A stretch of 64,000 bases of DNA, taken from contig JASCOE010000017.1 in the NCBI GenBank assembly GCA_029959285.1, positions 1 to 64,000 of the forward strand, given 5' to 3'. Positions 44,884-52,928 of this stretch are shown piece after piece. Numbering within the stretch: position 1 is the first letter of the stretch; each line of letters starts with the position of its first letter. The DNA comes from Flavobacteriaceae bacterium PS02337 (GTDB taxonomy: Bacteria; Bacteroidota; Bacteroidia; Flavobacteriales; Flavobacteriaceae). The position numbers were made by a program, and so were the translations under genes. The notes under the pieces are model-generated. The model was not told where the DNA came from, made no database searches, and worked only from the letters and a program-made list of their open reading frames with translations.

Positions 44884-45816
44884 ATGAACAAGAACTTTTT
44901 AAGACAAGAAATCATTCAATTGAAAGCAGAAAAAAATGCTGTAATCCTAGCTCATTATTATCAAGATGAAGAAATCCAGGAAATAGCAGATTTTATCGGA
45001 GACAGTCTTGAATTATCTAAAAAAGCGCAACAGACAAATGCCGATGTTATTGTTTTTGCTGGAGTTCATTTTATGGCAGAAACGGCTAAAATTTTAAACC
45101 CAAATAAAAAAGTATTATTACCAGATTGGGAAGCTGGTTGTTCACTTGCTGAAGGCTGTAATCCTAAAGATTTTGAATTGTTCAAAAACCAGCATCCTGA
45201 TCATGTTGTTGTAACATATATTAATTGTTCTGCCGAAATAAAAGCCATGAGCGATTTGGTTTGCACTTCGGCGAATGCCAAAAAAATAATCGGATCAATT
45301 CCCGAAACACAAAAAATCATATTTGCTCCAGATGAGAATTTAGGTAATTATCTCAAAAAAGAAACCAAACGTGACTTGGTCTTATGGAAAGGCTCTTGCG
45401 TTGTGCATGAAGCCTTTTCACTAGACAAATTAATTGAAATCTATACTAAAAATCCGAATGCGAAAATAGCAGCGCATCCAGAATCTGAAAGCCATATTTT
45501 GAAAGTGGCGCATTATATCGGTTCTACTTCGGGCATTATTAATTTTATTAAAACGGATCCTGCTGCCGTTTTCATTGTGGCTACAGAAGCCGGTATCCTG
45601 CATGAGCTTTCTAAAGCGGTACCCGATAAAACGCTGATTCCGGCTCCTTCCACAGAAGACAATACTTGCGCTTGTAGTGAATGCGCTTTCATGAAAATGA
45701 ATACACTTGAAAAATTGTATTGGTGTCTTAAAAATGAAAGTCCAGAAATGAAGATCTCAGAAAAGCTTAGAATAGAAGCTTTAAAACCAATTGAAAGAAT
45801 GCTTGAATTATCATAA
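44884..45816 (+). CDS. nadA: Quinolinate synthase A
   Basis: A 310-aa [4Fe-4S] enzyme condensing iminoaspartate and dihydroxyacetone phosphate to quinolinate in NAD synthesis. Motifs are AHYYQDEEIQEIADFIGDSL, GVHFMAETAKIL, and Cys ligands at 86 (AGCSL), 172 (KGSCVVHE) and probably 267 (SECAFMKMN). Its cluster is oxygen- and NO-sensitive, which fits the neighbouring Fe-S repair gene. It starts the run behind the FNR-like site, with nadB 28 bp downstream. Confidence 0.97.
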   Translation: MNKNFLRQEIIQLKAEKNAVILAHYYQDEEIQEIADFIGDSLELSKKAQQTNADVIVFAGVHFMAETAKILNPNKKVLLPDWEAGCSLAEGCNPKDFELFKNQHPDHVVVTYINCSAEIKAMSDLVCTSANAKKIIGSIPETQKIIFAPDENLGNYLKKETKRDLVLWKGSCVVHEAFSLDKLIEIYTKNPNAKIAAHPESESHILKVAHYIGSTSGIINFIKTDPAAVFIVATEAGILHELSKAVPDKTLIPAPSTEDNTCACSECAFMKMNTLEKLYWCLKNESPEMKISEKLRIEALKPIERMLELS

Positions 45817-45844
45817 AATGCCATAACGCTAAAATCAAAATAAC

Positions 45845-47359
45845 ATGCTTAAAACAGATATATTAATCATCGGTTCTGGTATTTCGGGATTATTTTTTGC
45901 GATGAAAACGGCAAAAAAACGCCCAGATTTATCTATTGTTATAATGACCAAAGAAACTGCCAAAAACACCAATACACAATTGGCACAAGGCGGTATCGCA
46001 GTGGTAACCGACCTTATAAAAGACAGTTTTAATAAACACATTCATGATACGCTTCGTTCTGGAGGTGGTTTGTGCGATAAAGAAATTGTAAATATGGTGA
46101 TCAAACAAGCGCCAGAAAGACTTCAGGAATTAATCGAAATTGGAACTTCTTTTGACAAAAATGAAAAAGGCCAATGGGATTTAGGACTCGAAGGCGGGCA
46201 TTCGCAAAACAGAATATTACATCATAAAGATAGCTCCGGATTAGAGATTGAGCGTAAGCTACTCAAAATCATCAAAAGCATGCCTAACATTGAACTTTTA
46301 GAAAACCATCTGGTGATTGACTTGAATACAGAAGTGAAGCGGAATAAAACGATCTGTACCGGAGCCTTTTTTTATGAAAAAAAACACAATCGAATAAAAT
46401 ACATCAGAACAAGATCTGTCGTTTTAAGTACAGGCGGATGCGGTCAGCTTTTTGAAAATACAACCAATCCGAAAATTGCAACGGGAGACGGAATCGCAAT
46501 GGCAGCGCGCGCAGGTGCAGAAATTGTAGACATGCAATACATGCAGTTTCACCCAACGGCTTTGTTTACTGGAAAAGAAAATCCGCTTTTTTTGATTTCT
46601 GAAGCTGTAAGAGGTTTTGGCGCTCATATTGTAAACGAAGAAGGAAAACGATTCTTATTTAAATATGATATTCGAGGCGAATTGGCTACACGAGATATGG
46701 TTTCTAATGCCATTAGCAAAGAACTTCGATTGAGCGGAAAAGATCACGTTTACTTAGATTGCAGACATTTGAATAAAGCCGATTTCTATGCTCATTTCCC
46801 TGTAATTGCGGCGCATTGCAACGAATTAGGCATAAAACCTGAAAAAGATTTAATTCCGGTTGTTCCTGCGGCTCATTATCAATGTGGCGGAATTAAAGTA
46901 GATGAAAATGCTGCAACTGCAATTAAAAATCTTTACGCTGTTGGCGAATGCGCTAGAACTGGACTTCACGGTAAAAATCGTTTGGCTTCAAATTCACTTT
47001 TAGAAGCTTTAGTTTTTGCACATCAAGCTTCTGAAAATGTAGACAAAACCATTGCCGAATTTATTTTTTCTGATAAAATATTAATTCCGAAGTTCCCAAA
47101 AGCACATCGTGTAGATGATTATATGGCTTTTGAAATATTAAAAAAAGAATTGCAAAAAATGGTTACTTCATTTTACACTAGCGAAGAACGCGATGCTGAA
47201 TTGGTTTTTATAAAAATAAAAGAGCTTCATAATTATGCTGTTTCACTTACACAATCGCACGAAATTACCATTCCTTTTATAAAATTTTCGAACATGATTG
47301 CGACATCTTTACTTATCATAAACCAATGTAAAGAGGCAGAAAACAAACAAATGTGCTGA
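45845..47359 (+). CDS. nadB: L-aspartate oxidase
   Basis: A 504-aa FAD enzyme that oxidises L-aspartate to iminoaspartate, the substrate of NadA; it can use fumarate instead of oxygen. Visible motifs are the FAD-binding GSGISG (11-16), the loop TQLAQGGIAVV, HHKDSSGLEIE, HPTALF, and GLHGKNRLASNSLLEALVF. The order nadA-nadB in one direction supports coupled quinolinate synthesis; nadC is not in view. Confidence 0.96.
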   Translation: MLKTDILIIGSGISGLFFAMKTAKKRPDLSIVIMTKETAKNTNTQLAQGGIAVVTDLIKDSFNKHIHDTLRSGGGLCDKEIVNMVIKQAPERLQELIEIGTSFDKNEKGQWDLGLEGGHSQNRILHHKDSSGLEIERKLLKIIKSMPNIELLENHLVIDLNTEVKRNKTICTGAFFYEKKHNRIKYIRTRSVVLSTGGCGQLFENTTNPKIATGDGIAMAARAGAEIVDMQYMQFHPTALFTGKENPLFLISEAVRGFGAHIVNEEGKRFLFKYDIRGELATRDMVSNAISKELRLSGKDHVYLDCRHLNKADFYAHFPVIAAHCNELGIKPEKDLIPVVPAAHYQCGGIKVDENAATAIKNLYAVGECARTGLHGKNRLASNSLLEALVFAHQASENVDKTIAEFIFSDKILIPKFPKAHRVDDYMAFEILKKELQKMVTSFYTSEERDAELVFIKIKELHNYAVSLTQSHEITIPFIKFSNMIATSLLIINQCKEAENKQMC

Positions 47360-47388
47360 ACCAAAATTAATCTATACACTCCCCCATT

Positions 47389-48120
47389 ATGAAACTAACA
47401 AATAAAAGTACCATTGGCGAAATCGTAGCAGATGATTTCAGAACAGCTGCCGTTTTTACAAAATACCATATTGATTTTTGCTGTAAAGGATTTCGAACTA
47501 TTGAAGAAGTTTGCAAGAAAAGAGATATTGATGAAACTGTTTTGATAGAATATATTCTAGATGCAAAAAAAAATACAGCCAATCAATCTTTCGATTATAA
47601 AACTTGGCCCGTTGATGTAATTACAGATTATCTCACTAAAACGCATCATCGTTATATTAATGAAAAAGCGCCTATTATTATTCAATATCTAACCAAATTA
47701 GCTGGAGTTCATGGTGCTATTCATCCTGAATTGCATGAAATACATACTATTTTCTCAAAATCTTTTTTGGATTTAAAAGCACATTTAAATCGAGAAGAAA
47801 CAGTTGTTTTTCCTTTCATTATAAAAATGAAAAATGCCCAAAGCAAAGGAACTGATTTAGATATACCGCCTTTTTTAAGTATCGAAAATCCGATTGCAAC
47901 GTTAAAAGAAGATCATGAAGTAGAAAGTGAACGCTTTAGAAGAATCGCAGCTTTAACCAACAATTATACGCCGCCAACAGAATCTTGCAATACGTATAAA
48001 GTCGCTTTTGCAATGTTGGAAGAATTTGAAAAAGATTTAAGAAAACACATTCATTTAGAAAATAATATCCTTTTCCCGAAAGTAATTGAACTGGAAAAAA
48101 CTTTTGAAAAAGTACTGTAA
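47389..48120 (+). CDS. ric: Iron-sulfur cluster repair di-iron protein (Ric/ScdA/YtfE)
   Basis: A 243-aa protein. The N-terminal ScdA_N (DUF542) domain has STIGEIVADDFRTAAVF and the CCKG motif. A hemerythrin-like domain has His ligands in THHRYINEKAP, VHGAIHPELHEIH, DHEVESERF and HIHLENNILFP plus matching Glu. The di-iron centre repairs Fe-S clusters damaged by NO or oxidants. It lies 29 bp after nadB and 11 bp before nrdD, so it is likely co-expressed with Fe-S and radical enzymes. Confidence 0.95.
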   Translation: MKLTNKSTIGEIVADDFRTAAVFTKYHIDFCCKGFRTIEEVCKKRDIDETVLIEYILDAKKNTANQSFDYKTWPVDVITDYLTKTHHRYINEKAPIIIQYLTKLAGVHGAIHPELHEIHTIFSKSFLDLKAHLNREETVVFPFIIKMKNAQSKGTDLDIPPFLSIENPIATLKEDHEVESERFRRIAALTNNYTPPTESCNTYKVAFAMLEEFEKDLRKHIHLENNILFPKVIELEKTFEKVL

Positions 48121-48131
48121 ATATATTTAGG

Positions 48132-50255
48132 ATGGAAAAATATGTAATAAAACGCAATGGAGATTATAAGCCTTTTGAAGCTTATAAAATTCAGGATGCA
48201 ATTCAAAAAGCTTTTCAAAGCGTCAATAAACCTTTCGACAAAAAGATTTACAAAATTGTGCTTTCTGGTTTAGAAGTCAAATATTCGTGGCCTGTTGAAG
48301 AAATTCAGGATATTATTGAGCGTGTTCTTTTTGAAAATGGCTATTTCCAAACCATGCGTTCGTTTATTGTTTACCGCCATACCAGAAAATTACAGCGCGA
48401 ACATATTAACGGTTTAAATGATGACACAACATATATAGACAGTACGCAAACTGTTGAAGAATACATAAACCAGTCTGATTGGCGAATCAATGCGAATGCG
48501 AATATTTCCTATTCAAATGCGGGATTAGTCAGCAATACCGCAGGAAAAGTGATCGCCAATTATTGGCTGGATAAAATATACAATAAAGAAGAAGGTTCTG
48601 CTCATAGGAATGGCGACATACACATTCATGATTTGGATTGTCTTACCGGATACTGCGCTGGTTGGAGCCTGCGAGTGCTATTAAATGAAGGTTTTAATGG
48701 CGTTCGAGGACGTGTCGAGAGCAGACCTCCTTCTCATTTTAGAGAAGCTTTGGGGCAAATGGCTAATTTCTTGGGAATTTTACAAAGCGAATGGGCTGGC
48801 GCTCAAGCTTTCAGTTCTTTTGATACTTATCTGGCGCCTTATGTTTTTAAAGATCAGCTTTCTTACGAAGAAGTTTTAAAAGCAATTAGAAGTTTTGTTT
48901 ATAATTTGAATGTGCCTGCGCGTTGGGGACAATCGCCTTTTACGAATATTACATTAGATTGGAATGTTCCAGAAGATTTGAAAGAACAAATTCCGACTCA
49001 AAATAACGAACATTTATTCTCCAAAATAAAAGATAAAAATTTAGTTGATGAAGCTAAAAAAAGAGGCGTTGAAAAACTAGTCGATTTAAAATATGCCGAT
49101 TTTCAGAAAGAAATGAATCTGATCAATAAAGCGTATTATACAATTATGACGGAAGGCGATGCCAACGGACAGCCGTTTACGTTTCCGATTCCGACCGTGA
49201 ATATTACGGAAGATTTTGATTGGAATGGAGAAAATGTTGATTTGTTATTTGAAAATACAGCCAAAATCGGTTCGTCTTATTTTCAGAATTTTATTGGAAG
49301 CCAATATATTTTGGATGAAAAAGGAAATCGAATTGAAAATCCAGAAGCGTACAAACCAAATGCAGTTAGAAGTATGTGCTGCCGATTGCAACTCGATTTG
49401 AGAGAATTATTAAAACGAGGAAACGGACTTTTTGGAAGTGCAGAAATGACGGGAAGTATTGGCGTTGTTACGATTAATATGGCACGTTTGGGTTATTTGC
49501 ACAGAGGAAATATCATCAATTTGTTTGCTCATTTAGATGAATTACTAAAAATCGCTAAATCGACTTTAGAAAAGAAAAGAGTTTTTATTCAGCAAATGTA
49601 TGATCGTGGATTGTATCCGTATACGAAACGTTACTTAGAACATTTTAGAAATCATTTTTCGACAATTGGCGTAAACGGAATGAACGAAATGGTGATTAAT
49701 TTTTCTGAGGGAAAACAGAATATTACGTGCAGTTCGGGAATTCATTTTGCTACTGAAATTCTAGATCATATTCGATTAAGAATGAAAGAATTTCAAGAAG
49801 AAACGGGAAATCTTTACAATCTAGAAGCAACTCCTGCCGAAGGAACAACGTATCGTTTTGCGAAAGAAGATAAAAAGCGTTTTCCAGAGATTTTGCAAGC
49901 GGGGCAAAACGAGAATATTTATTATACCAATAGTTCACAAATTCCGGTAGATTATACCGATGATCCTTTTGAGGCTTTGCTGCTTCAAGACGAATTGCAA
50001 TGCAAATATACTGGCGGTACAGTTTTGCATCTTTATATGAGAGAAAAAATAAGCAGTCCAGAAGCTTGTAAAAACTTCGTAAAGAAAGTTTTAACCAACT
50101 TTAAATTGCCTTACATAACCGTAACACCAATTTTCAGCATTTGCCCAATTCATGGTTATCTGAATGGAGAACATGAATATTGTCCGAAATGTGACGAAAT
50201 TTTACTTCAAAAAAACAATCAAAAACACTTGGCTTATGAAAACAAAAACGCATAA
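48132..50255 (+). CDS. nrdD: Class III (anaerobic) ribonucleoside-triphosphate reductase, catalytic part without the glycyl-radical site
   Basis: A 707-aa protein. The N-terminal ATP-cone (YVIKRNGDYKPFEAYKIQDA) is followed by the catalytic barrel with DCLTGYCAGWSLRVLLNEG and the C-terminal Zn site (CPIHGYLNGEHEYCPKC, three Cys and one His). It then ends at a TAA (50253-50255) before the glycyl-radical loop found at this point in all usual NrdD. That loop is encoded directly after, in the +1 frame (50236-50403). A run of seven A at 50209-50215 could be an indel hotspot. This is either a natural two-polypeptide enzyme or a frameshift. Confidence 0.92.
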   Translation: MEKYVIKRNGDYKPFEAYKIQDAIQKAFQSVNKPFDKKIYKIVLSGLEVKYSWPVEEIQDIIERVLFENGYFQTMRSFIVYRHTRKLQREHINGLNDDTTYIDSTQTVEEYINQSDWRINANANISYSNAGLVSNTAGKVIANYWLDKIYNKEEGSAHRNGDIHIHDLDCLTGYCAGWSLRVLLNEGFNGVRGRVESRPPSHFREALGQMANFLGILQSEWAGAQAFSSFDTYLAPYVFKDQLSYEEVLKAIRSFVYNLNVPARWGQSPFTNITLDWNVPEDLKEQIPTQNNEHLFSKIKDKNLVDEAKKRGVEKLVDLKYADFQKEMNLINKAYYTIMTEGDANGQPFTFPIPTVNITEDFDWNGENVDLLFENTAKIGSSYFQNFIGSQYILDEKGNRIENPEAYKPNAVRSMCCRLQLDLRELLKRGNGLFGSAEMTGSIGVVTINMARLGYLHRGNIINLFAHLDELLKIAKSTLEKKRVFIQQMYDRGLYPYTKRYLEHFRNHFSTIGVNGMNEMVINFSEGKQNITCSSGIHFATEILDHIRLRMKEFQEETGNLYNLEATPAEGTTYRFAKEDKKRFPEILQAGQNENIYYTNSSQIPVDYTDDPFEALLLQDELQCKYTGGTVLHLYMREKISSPEACKNFVKKVLTNFKLPYITVTPIFSICPIHGYLNGEHEYCPKCDEILLQKNNQKHLAYENKNA

Positions 50256-50403
50256 AGTTTTAGCAGAACACAAAAACGAAAGAAGCAAATGTTTGGTTTA
50301 TACCCGCGTAATGGGATATCACAGACCTGTAGAAAGTTTTAATATTGGAAAAAAAGGTGAACATCAACAACGCAAACATTTCGAAGAAACCATTATCTAC
50401 TAA
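50236..50403 (+). CDS. Separate glycyl-radical segment of class III ribonucleotide reductase
   Basis: The ATG at 50236 opens a 55-aa frame overlapping the nrdD end by 20 bases. It holds the class III radical signature YTRVMGYHRP (radical Gly27) and the downstream SFNIGKKGEHQQRKHF that normally ends NrdD. NrdG would abstract a hydrogen from this Gly to start catalysis. As a separate peptide it would have to dock into the NrdD barrel, as the YfiD spare domain does for pyruvate formate-lyase. If the split is a frameshift, this is simply the NrdD tail. Confidence 0.75.
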   Translation: MKTKTHKVLAEHKNERSKCLVYTRVMGYHRPVESFNIGKKGEHQQRKHFEETIIY

Positions 50404-51073
50404 AGGAATATTTAGCCTCACGCCTTTTACTTTATTAAATTATCCGCATAAAACGGCCTGCATAGTGTGGTTTGCGGGCTGTAACATGCGGTGTTTATAC
50501 TGCTACAATCCAGAAATTGTTTTAGGAAAAGGAAAAATAGATTTTCAAACTGTTTTGAATTTTCTAAAAACACGTAAAGGATTATTGGACGGAGTAGTTT
50601 TAAGTGGCGGCGAATGTACTTTACACCATAAAATAATTGATTTTATAAAAGAAATCAAAGCAATGGGATTTGCAGTCAAAATTGACACCAACGGTTCCAA
50701 TCCTAAAATATTGAATAGCCTGATTCGTAATCGATTAATTGATTATGTCGCGTTAGATTATAAAAGTCTTCCTCATACCTTTAAAAAACTAACGCAATCA
50801 GGCTTATTTTCAGAATTTGAAGAAAGTCTAAAACTTTTAATTCAGTCAGATATTCCGTTTGAAGTTCGCACGACTTTTCATTCTTCTTTAATTTCAGAAT
50901 CAGATTTTGTGCAAATGATTCGATATTTAGAAACTCAAAATTTTGAAGGAAATTATTATGTTCAGCATTTTATTAATAATGTACCAACGCTTTCAAAACT
51001 AGACAGTTCGAATAAAGAAATACAATTTAAAGACTTTTCAACTTCAAAAATAAAAGTTGTTTTTAGAGAGTAA
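50345..51073 (+). CDS. nrdG: Anaerobic ribonucleotide reductase activating protein (radical SAM)
   Basis: A protein of up to 242 aa with the radical-SAM cluster motif CNMRCLYC (Cx3CxxC) and VVLSGGECTLHHK (SAM-binding GGE). It has the NrdG/pyruvate-formate-lyase-activase N-terminus FTLLNYPHKTACIVWFAGC. It generates the glycyl radical on the peptide just upstream. No ATG precedes the motif in frame: the candidates are TTG 50345 and GTG 50357, both inside the glycyl-radical frame. The three consecutive genes thus use three successive frames. Confidence 0.92.
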   Translation: MEKKVNINNANISKKPLSTKGIFSLTPFTLLNYPHKTACIVWFAGCNMRCLYCYNPEIVLGKGKIDFQTVLNFLKTRKGLLDGVVLSGGECTLHHKIIDFIKEIKAMGFAVKIDTNGSNPKILNSLIRNRLIDYVALDYKSLPHTFKKLTQSGLFSEFEESLKLLIQSDIPFEVRTTFHSSLISESDFVQMIRYLETQNFEGNYYVQHFINNVPTLSKLDSSNKEIQFKDFSTSKIKVVFRE

Positions 51074-51094
51074 TAAACTTAAAATGAACATATT

Positions 51095-51541
51095 ATGACT
51101 TTACATCATTTTGTATTAATAATTCATCTTTTGGCTGCTACGATTTGGGTTGGCGGACATTTATTGCTGGCAATTTGTTATTTACCAACAGCGTTAAAGA
51201 AAAAAGATCCGCATATTATTTTAAATTTTGAAAAGAAATTTGAAGTTCTCGGAATGTATTCTCTTGCCTTATTAATTATTACAGGAATTTGGATGGCGTA
51301 CGATTTTGGCATTACCATTGAAACCTGGTTTGCTTTTAAAAGCGGATTTGAAAAAGTGATTTCAATAAAATTAATCTTGCTTTTCTGTACTTTTTTCTAT
51401 GCAATTTGTGCTCAGTTTTATGTAATTCCGAATTTGAATGAAAATAATATTAACAGAATTGCTCTGATTATTATTTCTGTTACTTCTATCGGTGTTGCAA
51501 TGTTAGTTTTAGGATCAACGCTTCGTTATGGCGGGATTTGA
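51095..51541 (+). CDS. CopD-like four-helix membrane protein
   Basis: A 148-aa membrane protein with four TM helices. The first has LHHFVLIIHLLAATIWVGGH, with three His that could bind heme or copper, as in the CopD/putative cytochrome family. The segments LIITGIWMAYDFG and the terminal GSTLRYGG also fit. It lies 21 bp after nrdG and so belongs to the same run, consistent with respiratory or metal-related functions under low oxygen. The specific role is unknown. Confidence 0.8.
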   Translation: MTLHHFVLIIHLLAATIWVGGHLLLAICYLPTALKKKDPHIILNFEKKFEVLGMYSLALLIITGIWMAYDFGITIETWFAFKSGFEKVISIKLILLFCTFFYAICAQFYVIPNLNENNINRIALIIISVTSIGVAMLVLGSTLRYGGI

Positions 51542-51574
51542 TTTATAAGATTTGTAAATATTTAATAACGACTT

Positions 51575-51931
51575 TTAAATTTCTAGTAATTTCAAATCTT
51601 CCCACACATCAACATAATTGCCATTTTCTGCAATTAAAACTCTGCTTCCAGCTGCCAATCCGAGAAAAGGAATAATTAAAGGACAAAAATCTTCCAAATG
51701 GGAAGCGTGTAAAGGTTTATAAAAGTCATCATCATCAGAATAATCTCCAGCCCAAATATACCAACCCGTTGTATCACCTTGTGCAGGATGTCGTAGTGCA
51801 TGAATAGGGAAAAATTTACTTTTTTCTTTAATATCTAATGTTATACCAACCTTTAAGTTTAAATCGCAAGGTTCGAATTTTAAACCGTATTTATTGCAAA
51901 TTTCTTTTTGAATTTCGATTAACTTATCCAT
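51575..51931 (-). CDS. Imm33-like (immunity-type) domain protein
   Basis: A 118-aa soluble acidic protein. The C-terminal half with GWYIWAGDYSDDDDFYKPLH and PFLGLAAGSRVLIAENGNYV resembles the Imm33 immunity-protein domain. No toxin gene lies alongside, so it may be an orphan immunity protein or serve another role. It converges on the CopD-like gene and lies 65 bp from the TIM-barrel gene end. Confidence 0.6.
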   Translation of the reverse strand: MDKLIEIQKEICNKYGLKFEPCDLNLKVGITLDIKEKSKFFPIHALRHPAQGDTTGWYIWAGDYSDDDDFYKPLHASHLEDFCPLIIPFLGLAAGSRVLIAENGNYVDVWEDLKLLEI

Positions 51932-51996
51932 CTTGTGATTAATAGTTTTCTAAACAAATATAAAGAAAAATAGAACTTTAAAATATTGATCCTAAA

Positions 51997-52722
51997 TCAA
52001 CCAAAAGTACTCCTATATTTATCCATCACCGTTTTAAATAAATCTTTGTTTGAAGGTGGCGAAAGTACAATTGCCCTTGAACCAGAATTTATAGATTCTT
52101 CGATACTTTCTAAACTTTTTCCGCCTGTTGCCATTACAGGAATATCTGGAAATTTATCGGCAATTTCTTTTACAATTTTACTCGTATTTGCTCCGCCAGA
52201 AACGTGAAAAATTGTAACTCCAGCGTCAATTTTTCCTTTTAGAAAATCATAATCAGAAGAAGTAACCGTTGCTATAATCGGTAAAGAAACTTTCTCTCTT
52301 ATTTTTTTTATGTCTTTATTTTCAAACGGAACATTGACAATAATTCCTGCCGCACCAACTTCTTCAGCATAAATTGCTACTTCTAACGACTTTTTGCCTT
52401 TTGTTGTTCCGCCACCAACGCCACAGACAATTGGTTTTCCAGCAAAATCAATCAATGTTTTTATGATTTTTGGTGAAGGCGGAAAAGGATAAACAGCTAA
52501 AATTGCATCGGCATCATTATTTTCAATTAATGCCATATCTGTCGAAAACAGAAACGATTTCACATTTTCGTTTTTCAACAATAAACCTTGACAATTTGCA
52601 CCAATTATTTCTGGTGTTGTCAATGCTTTATTGATGGATTTGTTTCTTCGAAATAATCTTTCCCAGAAAGAAACTTTCTTTTTATTGCCCCAAAATGAGT
52701 CTGAAATTAAATTGATTTGCAT
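51997..52722 (-). CDS. TIM-barrel protein of unknown specificity
   Basis: A 241-aa protein with alternating beta-alpha segments and a phosphate-site-like end: VCGVGGGTTKGK, AAGIIVNVPFENK, PIIATVTSSDYDFL, VMATGGKSLESIEES and SRAIVLSPPS. This layout recalls IMPDH/ThiE/geranylgeranylglyceryl phosphate-type barrels, but no catalytic residue fixes the family. It is a cytosolic single gene; an inverted repeat lies upstream (52775-52808). Confidence 0.65.
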   Translation of the reverse strand: MQINLISDSFWGNKKKVSFWERLFRRNKSINKALTTPEIIGANCQGLLLKNENVKSFLFSTDMALIENNDADAILAVYPFPPSPKIIKTLIDFAGKPIVCGVGGGTTKGKKSLEVAIYAEEVGAAGIIVNVPFENKDIKKIREKVSLPIIATVTSSDYDFLKGKIDAGVTIFHVSGGANTSKIVKEIADKFPDIPVMATGGKSLESIEESINSGSRAIVLSPPSNKDLFKTVMDKYRSTFG

Positions 52723-52774
52723 GGTCGTGATTTTTGCATTTCGACCAAATTTAGAACATTGAAATTTATTTCAT

Positions 52775-52808
52775 TTACAAAATGAAAGCGGAAAATTACA
52801 TTTTGTAA
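52775..52808. promoter_or_regulatory. Inverted repeat upstream of the TIM-barrel gene
   Basis: TTACAAAATG (52775-52784) and CATTTTGTAA (52799-52808) form a perfect 10-bp pair with 14-nt spacer, about 53 bp before the start at 52722. It is a candidate operator with no assigned regulator. Confidence 0.35.
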
Positions 52809-52871
52809 TGAGTTGGGGAAAATTTGTAGTGAAACTTGAAAAGGCTATTTCGAAAAGGTTTAAAATAAAAA

Positions 52872-52899
52872 AATCGCAAAGCCAAAGACATTTGCGATT
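52872..52899 (-). terminator. Terminator of the PepSY/TonB-receptor operon
   Basis: AATCGCAAA and TTTGCGATT form a 9-bp stem 30 bp beyond the PepSY gene stop. On the minus strand it is followed by TTTTTTTATTTT. Confidence 0.8.
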
Positions 52900-52928
52900 A
52901 ATATATTCTTCTAATAGATGTTCATTTT

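Noticed and set aside
50164-50238. A longer 79-codon form of the glycyl-radical ORF starting at 50164
   Set aside because: The extra N-terminal codons overlap the conserved Zn-site codons of nrdD in another frame and have no NrdD-like sequence; the ATG at 50236 is the simpler start.
50205-50239. Programmed -1 frameshift at an A-AAA-AAC heptamer at the end of nrdD
   Set aside because: The heptamer is present in the correct phase, but the -1 frame meets TGA at 50237-50239 and does not reach the glycyl-radical segment, which is in the +1 frame.
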